Source: Candidatus Dormiibacterota bacterium (GTDB taxonomy: Bacteria; Chloroflexota; Dormibacteria; Aeolococcales; Aeolococcaceae). Taken from it: 64,000 nt of DNA. The DNA is taken from contig DASXNK010000106.1 in NCBI GenBank assembly GCA_036495095.1, positions 1-64,000 on the forward strand. The letters run 5' to 3'. Below are positions 40,862 through 51,828 of the stretch, piece by piece (the first letter of the stretch is position 1; every line of letters starts with the position of its first letter). The notes below the pieces were generated by a model that was given only the letters and a program-made list of their open reading frames with translations, was not told the DNA's origin and ran no database searches. Position numbers and translations under genes: made by a program.

Positions 40862-41761
40862 CTACCGCGGCGGCGGCCCTCCCGGGCGGCTGGGGAACGG
40901 GCGCCCGGGGCCTCCACGCGGCGGGCCGCCGTAGCCACCACCACCACCACCGCCACCACCGCCGCCCCTGCGGTCGCCGAAGCCACCGCGCATCGGCGGC
41001 CGCGGACCCCGGGGGATGCCGTGGAAGGTCGACTCGGGCGGCCCTCCCTGGGCGGGACCGGTGGGATGGATGGTCACCCGCCGGGCCGGCTCCTGGCCGG
41101 CCGACTCGGTGCGCACCCCCTCGTCGCCCTCCAGGCTGATGTGGATCACCCGGCGCTCGTACGCCTGCATGGGATCGAGGGTGTAGCGCTGGCCGGTGCG
41201 CTTCACCCGGTGGGCGATGCGGAGGGCGAGCTCGCGGACGTGCTCCTCGCGGCGGGCCCGGTAGCGCTCGACGTCGAGGATGAGGCGCCGGCCATCGGCC
41301 TCGCCGTCTCCGGTCATCAGGTTCAGCACGGTCTGGAGCGCGCGCAGGTTCTCGCCGCGCCAGCCGATCAGCATGCCGAGGTCGTCACCGCTGATGTCGA
41401 GGATCACCGGCTCGCGGCCGGCGTCGCTCTCGCGGACGGCGACGGCGCGCCGCACCGACACCCGGGCGGGGATCTCCATGCGGGTCAGCAGCTCCTCGAG
41501 GAGCCCCTTGGCACGGGCCGCGTAGGGATCGGCGGGCCGCACCCGCACCTTCGCCAGCGCCGACGAGATCCGCTCTCCGGCGACCGCCTTCGTCCCCTCG
41601 CTGAGCACCTCGACCTCGGCCGCCTCGCGGCCGATCCCGAGCTCGGCGAGCGCCGTGGCCACCGCCTCCTCGACGGTGTCGGCACTGGCCTCGACCATTC
41701 TCGTCGTGGACGCCGGCGCGTCCGTTCGCGTCTCGCTCACGCTCTCTCCACCACCAACCAT
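40862..41761 (-). CDS. jag: Jag/KhpB RNA-binding protein with Gly/Arg-rich tail
   Basis: 299-residue protein with a Jag-N domain (about 20-70), a KH domain (80-155; motif GMLIGWRGENLRAL, the G-x-x-G loop) and an R3H domain (160-225; RHxxx replaced by REEHVRELALRIAHRVKRTG). Residues 230-299 are rich in Gly, Pro and Arg, including a run of 11 Gly, resembling RGG-box tails. KhpB-type proteins bind small RNAs and mRNAs and affect cell division and wall growth. It lies in the usual place after yidC. Confidence 0.9.
   Translation of the reverse strand: MVGGGESVSETRTDAPASTTRMVEASADTVEEAVATALAELGIGREAAEVEVLSEGTKAVAGERISSALAKVRVRPADPYAARAKGLLEELLTRMEIPARVSVRRAVAVRESDAGREPVILDISGDDLGMLIGWRGENLRALQTVLNLMTGDGEADGRRLILDVERYRARREEHVRELALRIAHRVKRTGQRYTLDPMQAYERRVIHISLEGDEGVRTESAGQEPARRVTIHPTGPAQGGPPESTFHGIPRGPRPPMRGGFGDRRGGGGGGGGGGGYGGPPRGGPGRPFPSRPGGPPPR
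40933..40975. repeat. CCACCACC/CCGCC simple repeat coding the Gly run of Jag
   Basis: A run of CCACC and CCGCC triplet repeats, read on the minus strand as consecutive GGT/GGC Gly codons. Replication slippage here would change tail length without a frameshift. Confidence 0.6.
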
Positions 41762-41783
41762 CCCTCCGCCCGCCGGGGCCGCC

Positions 41784-42836
41784 TCAGCGACCGCGTCCCC
41801 GTCGGCGCACCGATCCCTGAGAAGCCCGCCCCGCTCCGCCCGGCGTCCGGCTGGTCACCGATCGCGGTGCTCGTCCATTGGTCGTCCGGGGAGCCGTCGA
41901 CGGCTGGGGCGGGGTCGCCGACCCGGCGCGCGGCTTGACCGGACGCCTGGCCGCATCCTTGGCCGGCGTCGATCCCCCCGCCAGCGCCCGGCGCACCGGT
42001 GCGCCGGCTCCGCCGGAGCCGGCGCCGCCGTCGGTCCGGTAGCTGAGCGAGGTCACCCGCCCGGCCCCCGGGAACCACGGCGGCACCTTCAGCCCGCCCC
42101 ACCCGATCACCAGCCACTGCTGGACGATCATCACCAGGCTCTGGGTCAGCCAGTAGATCCCCAGGCCGACGGGCAGCTGGTACCCGAACAGCAGGACCAT
42201 GCCCGGCGCCAGGAAGAGCATGTTCTTGCTCAGGCTGTACATCTTCAGCTCCTGCTCGGACATGTCCGCGCGAGGAGGCTGCATCATCATCTTGGCCTGC
42301 ACGAAGCTGGCCAGGCCGGCGAGGACCGGGAGGATCATCACCGTCCAGTGGGTGCCGATCCCCTGGGCGAGGAGGTCCTTCGGGCTCTTGCTCACGTTGC
42401 CGATCCAGAGGAAGCCGAGGCCCTGGTGCAGGTCCTTGGTGGCCGAGGTGATGCCCCGGTAGAGCCCGTAGAGGATCGGCATCTGGACCAGCAGGGGGAG
42501 GCAGCCGGTGAGGTTGCTGAAGGGGGAGATGCCGTGCTCTTTGTAGAGCTTCATCATCTCCTCGTTCAGCTTCTGGGGCTCCTTCTTGTACTTCTTGCGG
42601 AGCTCGGCCAGCTGCGGGGCCACCAGCCGCTGCTCCGCCTGGATGCGGCGCTGAGTGCGCACCTGCCACCCGAAGACGGGGAAGAGCCCCATCCGGAGGC
42701 ACAGGGTCACCACCACGATGGCGAACCCGAACGCGCTGCCCTGGATCAGGCTGATGCCACCGAAGAAGTGGGTGAGGTGGGTCAGCGCCCACTCGATCGG
42801 CGGGCCCAGCGCGCTGAGGATGTCGAAGGGGTTCAC
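41784..42836 (-). CDS. yidC: membrane protein insertase YidC
   Basis: 350-residue insertase of the short Gram-positive (Oxa1/SpoIIIJ) type without the large periplasmic domain. Five membrane segments are visible, with the hydrophilic hairpin (QLAELRKKYKKEPQKLNEEMMKLYKEHG begins near 85) and the groove segment LTGCLPLLVQMPILYGLYRGI. The C-terminal 100 residues are basic and Pro-rich, which helps ribosome docking. The GTG start has GGGAGG six bases before it and overlaps the yidD stop. Confidence 0.96.
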   Translation of the reverse strand: MNPFDILSALGPPIEWALTHLTHFFGGISLIQGSAFGFAIVVVTLCLRMGLFPVFGWQVRTQRRIQAEQRLVAPQLAELRKKYKKEPQKLNEEMMKLYKEHGISPFSNLTGCLPLLVQMPILYGLYRGITSATKDLHQGLGFLWIGNVSKSPKDLLAQGIGTHWTVMILPVLAGLASFVQAKMMMQPPRADMSEQELKMYSLSKNMLFLAPGMVLLFGYQLPVGLGIYWLTQSLVMIVQQWLVIGWGGLKVPPWFPGAGRVTSLSYRTDGGAGSGGAGAPVRRALAGGSTPAKDAARRPVKPRAGSATPPQPSTAPRTTNGRAPRSVTSRTPGGAGRASQGSVRRRGRGR

Positions 42837-43102
42837 CGGGTGCCTCCCGCCTCGGCGTGGCGGCGGCTCCGCCGGCTCACGTACTCGTCGGGCACGGGGT
42901 CGTAGCCGCACCCGCCCCAGGGGTTGCACCGGCCGATCCGCCGCACCGCCATCCACCAGCCCCGCCGCCAGCCGAACCGCTCGATGGCCGCGTAGCCGTA
43001 CTCGGAGCAGGTGGGCGTGAAGCGGCAGCCGCTCATCAGCGCGAAGAGCGGGCCGAGGGTCACTCGGTAGAGGCGGATGAGAAGGAGGCTCAGTCTGGTC
43101 AT
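42833..43102 (-). CDS. yidD: membrane protein insertion efficiency factor YidD
   Basis: 89-residue protein that helps YidC. The motif SGCRFTPTCSEYGYAAIERFG and WRRGWWMAVRRIGRCNPWGGCGYDPVP with its Cys are family hallmarks. An N-terminal amphipathic helix contacts the membrane. It overlaps rnpA upstream and yidC downstream by 4 bases each. Confidence 0.97.
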   Translation of the reverse strand: MTRLSLLLIRLYRVTLGPLFALMSGCRFTPTCSEYGYAAIERFGWRRGWWMAVRRIGRCNPWGGCGYDPVPDEYVSRRSRRHAEAGGTR

Positions 43103-43587
43103 GGCGATGCGGGGCGGCTCCCCCCAGGATCGACCCGGTCGGGCCGGGTGCTGCCGCCGCCACCGCGATTGTCCCTCAGGGGGCGCTCAGATGCGGCGCG
43201 ATCACCCCCGGCGTTCCGAGCCGTCGCCCGGGCGTCACCGCGTCGCAGCCGCGCCCGGGCGCCGGCGAGGCAGGAGTCGAGGTCGGCGCCGAGCGCCTCC
43301 CACGGGCACGAGGCCGCGGCGACGCCCGCGGACACGACCACGTCGACGCCGGCGAGGGCCTCGATCCGGGGTCGCATCAGGGCGCGCAGCCGGCGGCGCA
43401 CCCGGTTGCGCACCACCGCGCCGCCCACCGCCCGGGGCACCACGAAGCCCACCCGCGCGACGCCGGCGAGGTTGGCGGCGACCTGCACCCGCAGCGGACC
43501 GGCGGACGACGAGGCCCGCCGCTCGCGGACGGCGGCGAAGGCACCGCCGCCGCGGAGGCGATGGCGCCGGTTCACCGCGAGGCTCAC
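43099..43587 (-). CDS. rnpA: ribonuclease P protein component
   Basis: 162-residue protein subunit of RNase P, which processes the 5' ends of tRNAs with the catalytic RNA. The RNR motif region ([17 protein letters not shown]) is intact, as is [11 protein letters not shown]. The C terminus is about 45 residues longer than usual and rich in Arg, Asp and Gly ([20 protein letters not shown]), probably disordered. The GTG start shares 4 bases with the rpmH stop. Confidence 0.94.
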   Translation of the reverse strand: MSLAVNRRHRLRGGGAFAAVRERRASSSAGPLRVQVAANLAGVARVGFVVPRAVGGAVVRNRVRRRLRALMRPRIEALAGVDVVVSAGVAAASCPWEALGADLDSCLAGARARLRRGDARATARNAGGDRAASERPLRDNRGGGGSTRPDRVDPGGSRPASP

Positions 43588-43730
43588 CGAACGGGCGCGG
43601 GCGTCAGCAGCTTGCGGCCCTTGCGGCGCCGCGCCTTGAGCACCTGTCGCCCCCCGGGCGAGGACATCCTGATGCGGAAGCCGTGGGTCTTCCGGCGGTA
43701 GCGCTTCTTCGGCTGGTACGTGCGCTTGAT
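43584..43730 (-). CDS. rpmH: ribosomal protein bL34, apparent ATC start codon
   Basis: 48-residue ribosomal protein. The sequence [18 protein letters not shown]... matches bL34 from its second residue on, with an ATC codon (43730-43728) exactly where ATG is expected. A GGAGAG ribosome site lies about 8 bases upstream of this ATC. The next canonical start in frame is GTG 43793, which would add 21 residues of Arg-rich sequence not found in bL34. Highly expressed and essential, so start usage matters. First gene of the rpmH-rnpA-yidD-yidC-jag operon. Confidence 0.9.
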   Translation of the reverse strand: MKRTYQPKKRYRRKTHGFRIRMSSPGGRQVLKARRRKGRKLLTPAPVR

Positions 43731-43811
43731 GGGAGTGCTCTCCGTCGATCGATGCCGCCCAGGACGGGGGCGCGTACAGCGCCGCTTCCGCACCGGGGGT
43801 GGGGCCCCGGG

Positions 43812-43817
43812 AGTATA
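43812..43817 (-). promoter_or_regulatory. -10 box of the rpmH operon
   Basis: TATACT on the minus strand. It predicts a transcript starting near 43805 and a leader of about 75 bases to the ATC start of rpmH. Confidence 0.5.
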
Positions 43818-43860
43818 GCAGCGACCCGCCGCGACGGGCCGCCCAGCGCCACGAGCGCAC

Positions 43861-44150
43861 CCTCCGCAGCAGGCTCGCTTAACGCGCCGGAAAGCGCTGA
43901 TCCGGGGCCGGACCGAAACGTTCTGACCCCCCCTGCCCGTTGTTAGACTTCGCGTTCACTCCACCGGGTTGCCGTCTCCCGAGGTGCACAACAGTTCGAT
44001 ATGCACCCGGTGGAACAACGCGTTTTATCCACGGATGTGGACAGATTGTGGGAAACACCCACAAGGGTGATGGAGCACTCACCCGCGCCCTTCTCGACAC
44101 GCGCGACGGACCGTTCGTCGCCACACACCCGGGGATCAAGGGGACGTTCC
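43861..44150. other. oriC: rpmH-dnaA intergenic region, candidate origin of replication
   Basis: No gene is seen here. DnaA-box-like sequences cluster at 44025-44055: TTATCCACG (44025-44033, one mismatch to TTATCCACA), TGTGGACAG (44036-44044, reverse orientation, two mismatches) and TGTGGGAAA (44047-44055, reverse, two mismatches). The segment 43935-44030 is less GC-rich than its surroundings (GTTGTTAGACTTCGCGTT; CAACGCGTTTTATCC). The position beside dnaA is the common origin site. A further box lies at 45718-45726, after dnaA. Confidence 0.6.
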
Positions 44151-45566
<1,416 letters not shown>

Positions 45567-45788
45567 GCACCGCGAGGACGAGGCTGTGGACTCCGGCGGG
45601 AACCAGCGGTGGGAAACCCCGCGCGACCTCCGCGCTGTGGGCGGCCACCGGCATCCCGCCCCGCCATCCCCAGCGTCTCCCGCCCCCCGGACCGGCGTTC
45701 GATCGGGCGGCAGGGGGTTATCCCCGCGGTGCACCGCCCTACTGGGACGACTGAATACATACACCATTCCTGAGAAGGAACCGCCCTG
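45567..45788. other. dnaA-dnaN intergenic region with a DnaA-box-like site
   Basis: 222 bases without a gene. TTATCCCCG (45718-45726) is a DnaA-box-like site with two mismatches. The end holds AAGGA (45776-45780), the dnaN ribosome site, and a T/A-richer stretch GAATACATACACCATT that may contain the dnaN promoter. It could form a bipartite origin with the region before dnaA. Confidence 0.4.
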
Positions 45789-46949
45789 GTGACAACCGCC
45801 TCGCCCATCACCGAGAGCACCCTCATGAAGTGCACCGTCTCCCCGACCGCCGTGGCCGCCGCCCTCAGCCTGGTCTCGCGCGCCGTCTCACCCCGGTCGA
45901 CGCTGCCGATCCTCAGCAACGTCCTGCTGGAGACCACCGGCGAGGGCCTGCGGCTCACCGCCACCAACCTCGACCTCACGATCACCACCACGGTGCCCGC
46001 CGAGGTGGTGCGCGAGGGACGGGTCACCGTGCCCGCCCGGCTGGTGACGGAGTACGTCTCCTCCCTCGCCGAGGCGCCCTGCACCCTGGAGCTCGACCCC
46101 GCCACCCAGGTGCTCCGGATCACCTGCGGCATCCACCGCACCAACATCCACGGCATCGACGCGGTCGAGTTCCCGCCGCTGCCCGCGCGGGACGCCGAGG
46201 CGGCGGTGATCCTCGACGCCCAGACCCTGGATGCGGCGATCGGCCAGACGGCGGTGGCGGCGAGCACCGACGAGGCGCGCCCGGTGCTCACCGGGGTGCT
46301 GCTGCAGCTCGAGGGCGACGGGGTGACCCTCGCCGCCACCGACGGTCACCGGCTGGCGGTGCGGAAGCTGCCGCGGCAGGGCGAGGGCGACGGCGAGGCG
46401 CCGGCCACCAGCGTGATCGTGCCGGCACGGCACCTCGGCGAGGTGGCCCGGGCGATCACCGCGGCCCGGCCCTCGGTGGAGGTGACGCTGTCGGCGTCGC
46501 GCAACCACATCTTCTTCACGATGCGCGACGTGGAGGTGTCCTCGCGACTGATCGAGGGCGCGTATCCCAACTACGCCCAGGTCATCCCCGCCTCCCAGAG
46601 CACCACCGTGACCCTGTCGTCGGCGACCCTGCTGCGTGAGACCCGAACCGCCTCGATCCTCGCCAAGGACGCGGCCAACGTGGTGCGCCTGGCCACCGGC
46701 GAGGGCACCCTCACCCTTCATGCCCAGACCGCCGAGGTGGGCGACGACGAGGCCCCGCTGGTGGCCACGGTGGTCGGCGAGGGGGTGCAGATCGCCTTCA
46801 ACGCCCGCTACGTCCTCGACGCCCTCGCGGTGATCGACAGCGAGGAGGTGGCGCTCGGGTTCAACGGACCGCTGTCACCGGGCGTGATCCGGCCGGTGGG
46901 GCGCGACGACTACCTGTACATCGTGATGCCCGTCCGCGTCCCCATGTAG
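45789..46949 (+). CDS. dnaN: DNA polymerase III sliding clamp (beta subunit)
   Basis: 386-residue beta clamp with three repeated domains (about 13-130, 140-258, 260-385). Family segments include LPILSNVLLE, the ATDGHRLAVR loop, EGAYPNYAQVIP and the C terminus YLYIVMPVRVPM. GTG 45789 has AAGGA eight bases upstream; the inner ATG, 12 codons on (MKCTVSP), is the conventional N terminus and remains possible. Confidence 0.97.
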   Translation: MTTASPITESTLMKCTVSPTAVAAALSLVSRAVSPRSTLPILSNVLLETTGEGLRLTATNLDLTITTTVPAEVVREGRVTVPARLVTEYVSSLAEAPCTLELDPATQVLRITCGIHRTNIHGIDAVEFPPLPARDAEAAVILDAQTLDAAIGQTAVAASTDEARPVLTGVLLQLEGDGVTLAATDGHRLAVRKLPRQGEGDGEAPATSVIVPARHLGEVARAITAARPSVEVTLSASRNHIFFTMRDVEVSSRLIEGAYPNYAQVIPASQSTTVTLSSATLLRETRTASILAKDAANVVRLATGEGTLTLHAQTAEVGDDEAPLVATVVGEGVQIAFNARYVLDALAVIDSEEVALGFNGPLSPGVIRPVGRDDYLYIVMPVRVPM

Positions 46950-46964
46950 GGCGGTCCCCGCGGC

Positions 46965-47309
46965 TCAGCGGGTTCCGCCGGTCGGGCCGCCGTCGAGGGC
47001 GCGGAAGCGCAGCCGCTTGACGACCTCGCCGCCGAGGTGCTCGTTGAGCGAGGCGATCAGCCGGGGTGAGTCGAGCTGGAGCTGGTGGGCGAGGGCGCCG
47101 TGGGCGGTGGCGATGGTGAGCACCCCGCGGTCGAGGCCGGCGGGGCGGCAGAGCGGGGCCAGGTGGGGTCCCACCACCACGGCGAGGACGTCGTCGAGCT
47201 GGGCGTCGCGGACCTTCCGGCTGATCCCCATCCGGCGCAGTGCCGGCCACACGATGGCGTCGAGGCGCTGCTCCGCGGGAAGCCGGCCGGGCTCGGCCTC
47301 GGAGCTCAT
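46965..47309 (-). CDS. DciA-like (DUF721) replicative helicase-loading protein
   Basis: 114-residue protein with the DUF721 core: VVGPHLAPLCRPAGLDRGVLTIATAHGALAHQLQLDSPRLIASLNEHLG. DciA proteins deliver the replicative helicase DnaB in bacteria without DnaC/DnaI. The start overlaps the recF stop by 4 bases. Its place beside recF and dnaN supports a replication role. In the canonical order it would follow dnaN on the same strand; here it faces it. Confidence 0.82.
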   Translation of the reverse strand: MSSEAEPGRLPAEQRLDAIVWPALRRMGISRKVRDAQLDDVLAVVVGPHLAPLCRPAGLDRGVLTIATAHGALAHQLQLDSPRLIASLNEHLGGEVVKRLRFRALDGGPTGGTR

Positions 47310-48486
47310 GCTGCCGACCCTCCCTCGACGACCACCGCGGGGACGCGGTCGACCCGGCCCGCCGCCACGGTGAGGTGGCGCACCCGATCGCTGCCGAGGG
47401 CGAGGCCGGCGGGGTCGGTGGTGGTGAGCACGGTCTGCAGAGAGGTGCCGGCGCCGAGGGCGCGGAGCAGCCGCTCGCGGCGCAGCGAGTCGAGCTCGCT
47501 GAGCACGTCGTCGAGGAGCAGCACCGGCGCGGTGCCGAGCAGGGCGGTGAGGTGGCGCACCTCGGCGAGCTTGCAGGCGAGCACCAGGCTGCGCTGCTGG
47601 CCCTGGCTCGCCGCCGCCCTCGCCGGCCGTCCGTCGAGGAGCACCTCGACGTCGTCGCGGTGGGGGCCGGCCACGGTGACCCCCCGGGCCAGCTCCTCGG
47701 CGCGGCGTGCCTCCAGCGACCCGGCCAGCCAGGCCGAGGCGTCCTCCGCGGTCGCCGGCGGGTCGCCGTCCAGCCCCTCGGCGCGGTAGCGCAGGTCGAC
47801 CTGCTCGCGGCCGTCGCTGATCTCTCCCAGGGCGGCGGCGGCGAGCGGGGCGAGGGCCTCGACGAGCCGCAGGCGGGCGACCAGCACCGTCCCGGCGGAG
47901 CGGGTCAGCTCGGCGGTGAAGCCGCGCAGCGGCGCGGCGCTCGCCTGGCCGAGGCGCACCTGGCGGAGGAGCGCGTTGCGCTGCTCGAGCACCCGCCGGT
48001 ATCGGACCATCTCGGCGGCGGCGCGCGGATCGGTCTGGGCGACGACCATGTCGAGGAGCCGCCGCCGTCCCTCCGGGGCGCCCTTCACCAGGAGCAGGTC
48101 CTCGGGCCAGAAGAGCACCACCGGACAGACGCCGAGCACCGCCCGGGCGGCCCGGGGCACGCCGTCGACGGTGACGGTGCGCACCATCGCGCCCTGGCCG
48201 GCCGGCCGCTGCAGCCGGAGGTCGATGACGGTGGGGCCGTCGGGCCGCTGCACCAGGGCGCGCACCCGGGCGGCGTCGCTGCCCCAGCGGACCAGCTCGG
48301 CGGCCGAGGCGGCACGCGGTGAGCGGGTGAGCGCGGCGGTGGCGAGGGCCTCGAGCAGGTTGGTCTTGCCCTGGGCGTTGGGACCGGAGACGACGTTCAG
48401 CCCGGGGCCGAGCTCGACGGTCTGGTCGGTGTAGTTGCGGAAGCAGAACAGGCGGAGCTCGTCGACGCGGCAGGCGGGGGCTGCGC

Positions 48487-48490
<4 letters not shown>
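47306..48490 (-). CDS. recF: DNA replication and repair protein RecF
   Basis: 394-residue SMC-like ATPase that loads RecA at gapped DNA. Walker A GPNAQGKTN (36-44), the FWPEDLLLVKGAPEGRRRLLD segment, the ASQGQQRS signature and VLLLDDVLSELD Walker B are intact. It lies on the opposite strand from dnaA-dnaN, convergent with dnaN via the dciA-like gene, which departs from the usual dnaA-dnaN-recF order. The stop/start overlap with the glycosyltransferase upstream is 4 bases. Confidence 0.95.
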
Positions 48491-49716
<1,226 letters not shown>

Positions 49717-49722
49717 GTGCGA

Positions 49723-49729
49723 TACCCTA
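49723..49729. promoter_or_regulatory. overlapping divergent -10 boxes
   Basis: TAGGGT on the minus strand (49729-49724), seven bases before ATG 49716, shares five bases with TACCCT on the plus strand (49723-49728), which is 13 bases before ATG 49742. Polymerase binding on one strand should exclude the other, so the two glycosyltransferase genes may be reciprocally expressed. Confidence 0.4.
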
Positions 49730-49741
49730 CCTCCGAGGCAC

Positions 49742-51049
49742 ATGACCTTCGAGAGCAGGCGTCCCGACGGACCGAACAGCGCCCGCCGGGCAATCGCTGT
49801 GCTGTCGATGCACGCCTCCCCGGTCGGGCGGCTGGGCAAGGGCGAGAACGGGGGAATGAACCTCACCGTCCACCAGCTCTGCGCCGGCCTCAGCGCGCGC
49901 GGCGTCCCCAGCGACGTGTTCGTGCGTCGCGACGATCCCCACGCCCCGGCCGAGGAGCTGATCGCCCCGGGCAGCCGCCTGGTGCGGCTCGACGCCGGCG
50001 CCCCCGAGCCGCTGCCGAAGAGCCGCCTGGTCGCCGAGCTGCCGCTCTTCACCCGCGCCCTGCTCGAGCACGTCGCCTCGGAGCGGCGCCCCTACCGCCT
50101 GGTGCACTCCCACTACTGGCTCAGCGGATGGGTGGCGCGCCGGGCCGCCCTGCAGTGGGCGGTGCCGTGGGTGCACTCGTTCCACACCCTGGCGCGGATG
50201 AAGGCAGCCGCGGGCATGCCCGACGAGCCCACCCGCGGCGAGGCCGAGCAGGTGATCGCCCGCGCCGCCGGCCGGCTGGTGGCGATGAGCCCGGCCGAGG
50301 AGCGCGCGCTCATCGAGCTCTACGGCGTCGACCCCGACACCGTGTGCGTGGTGCCGCCGGGGGTGGACATGGAGCACTACCAGCCCCGCCCCACCGGGCG
50401 CACCCGCGCCCGGCTCGGCCTGCTCGGCCGCCGGGTGGTGGTGTACGCCGGCCGCCTCGAGCGCCTGAAGGGGGCCGACCTCTTCATCGACGCGGTGGCC
50501 GAGCTGCTCCGGAGCCCCGGCACCGAGGACGTGGTGGCGCTGGTCTGCGGTGACGACAGCGGCGACGGCCGCCGCCAGTCGCGCCACGCCGGCGGCGAGC
50601 GCGGCCGCCTCGAGGCGCTGGTGCGCGAGCGCGGGCTCGAGGGCCGGGTGCGCTTTCTCGGAGCGGTGCCGCCGAGCCGGCTCGCCGAGCTGTACGCCCT
50701 CGCCGAGGTCTGCGTGGTGCCCTCCCACACCGAGTCCTTCGGGCTGGTGGCGCTCGAGGCCCAGGCCTCGGGCACCCCGGTGGTGGCCACCGCGGTCGGC
50801 GGCCTCGTCGAGGTGGTCGAGAACGGCGTCACCGGGTTCCTGCTCGAGGGTCGCGACCCCGCCGCGTTCGCCGGCCGGATCGGCGAGCTGCTCGGCGACA
50901 CCGCGCTCCGCGAGCGCATGGGCGCGGCGGCGCGGGAGCGGGCCGGCCGCTACACCTGGGACCGCTCGGTGGAGCGGCTGCTCGCCCTCTACGACTGCGT
51001 CGAGTACCCGGAGGCGGCCGGGACGCTCGAGACCTGCGGCTGCCTGTGA
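49742..51049 (+). CDS. GT4-family glycosyltransferase (MshA/sucrose-phosphate-synthase like)
   Basis: 435-residue retaining GT-B glycosyltransferase. The N-terminal GKGENGGMNLTVHQLCAGL matches the MshA/SPS group acceptor region; HSHYWLSGW follows. The nucleotide-sugar site is VVYAGRLERLKGADLFIDA and E-S-F-G-L-V-A-L-E-A (HTESFGLVALEAQASGTPVVA), with the E-x7-E motif. The substrate might be a sugar phosphate or glycolipid. ATG 49742 has GAGG four bases before it. The HAD phosphatase gene overlaps its end, which fits a synthase-phosphatase pair as for sucrose or related sugars. Confidence 0.87.
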   Translation: MTFESRRPDGPNSARRAIAVLSMHASPVGRLGKGENGGMNLTVHQLCAGLSARGVPSDVFVRRDDPHAPAEELIAPGSRLVRLDAGAPEPLPKSRLVAELPLFTRALLEHVASERRPYRLVHSHYWLSGWVARRAALQWAVPWVHSFHTLARMKAAAGMPDEPTRGEAEQVIARAAGRLVAMSPAEERALIELYGVDPDTVCVVPPGVDMEHYQPRPTGRTRARLGLLGRRVVVYAGRLERLKGADLFIDAVAELLRSPGTEDVVALVCGDDSGDGRRQSRHAGGERGRLEALVRERGLEGRVRFLGAVPPSRLAELYALAEVCVVPSHTESFGLVALEAQASGTPVVATAVGGLVEVVENGVTGFLLEGRDPAAFAGRIGELLGDTALRERMGAAARERAGRYTWDRSVERLLALYDCVEYPEAAGTLETCGCL

Positions 51050-51828
51050 CCGGGCTGCGTCCCGCCGGAGCACCGCCGCTCCGCACCGTCTTCCTCGACC
51101 TCGGCGACACCCTGATGTACGTCCATCCCGACGTGCCCACGGTGTACCTGGAGACCTGCCGCGAGCTGGGCCTCGAGGTCGAGCCGGCGGGGGTGGCGGC
51201 GGCCCTCCACGCCGGCGAGCGCCACTACCGCGAGGCGCTGCGCACCGGCCGCTCCTTCGAATCGTCGATGGTCGACGCCCGCGCCTTCTGGCAGGAGTAC
51301 AACCAGCTCATCCTCGGCGAGCTCGGCGCCGCCGGCGACACCGCGACGATGGCCCGGACCCTCTCCGAGCGGTTCTGGTCGCCGCCCTCCTGGCGGGCGT
51401 TCCCCGAGGTCCACGAGGTGCTCGGTGCGCTCCGCACCGCGGGGGTGCAGCTCGCGGTGATCTCCAACTTCACCGACGCGCTCGTCGCCGTCTGCCGCAC
51501 CCACGAGCTCGACGGGTATTTCGACTGCCTGGTGGCCTCCACCGTGACCGGGTCGCAGAAGCCGGACGTCAGCATCTTCCGCGAGGCGCTCCGCCGCACC
51601 GGCGCCGACCCCGAGACCAGCCTGCACGTCGGCGACAACTACATCGCCGACGTGCTCGGCGCCCGCGCCGCCGGCATCGACGGGGTGCTCGTCGACCGCA
51701 CCCGCGGCGGCGGCCGGGGGATGTTCGACTTCGCCCTGCGCGACGGCCTCGGCGGCAGCCGCGGCGCGGTGCTCGACTGCCCGGTGGTCGCCGACCTCCG
51801 CGAGCTGCTGGCGCTGATCGAGACCTAG
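51046..51828 (+). CDS. HAD-superfamily phosphatase
   Basis: 260-residue haloacid-dehalogenase-like hydrolase. The four motifs are present: FLDLGDTL (nucleophile Asp at about 18), ISNFTD (motif II), QKPDVSIF (Lys) and HVGDNYIADVLGA (acidic motif IV). The helical cap (about 30-100) is of the C1 type. The first motif has Gly in place of the usual Asp+2 general acid (DLGDT), a variation also seen in dehalogenase-like and some phosphatase members. Coupled by GTGA to the glycosyltransferase. Confidence 0.88.
   Translation: MTGLRPAGAPPLRTVFLDLGDTLMYVHPDVPTVYLETCRELGLEVEPAGVAAALHAGERHYREALRTGRSFESSMVDARAFWQEYNQLILGELGAAGDTATMARTLSERFWSPPSWRAFPEVHEVLGALRTAGVQLAVISNFTDALVAVCRTHELDGYFDCLVASTVTGSQKPDVSIFREALRRTGADPETSLHVGDNYIADVLGARAAGIDGVLVDRTRGGGRGMFDFALRDGLGGSRGAVLDCPVVADLRELLALIET

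Noticed and set aside
43584-43793. Extended rpmH from GTG 43793
   Set aside because: The extra 21 residues do not resemble bL34 N termini, which start directly before KRTYQP; the codon there is ATC.
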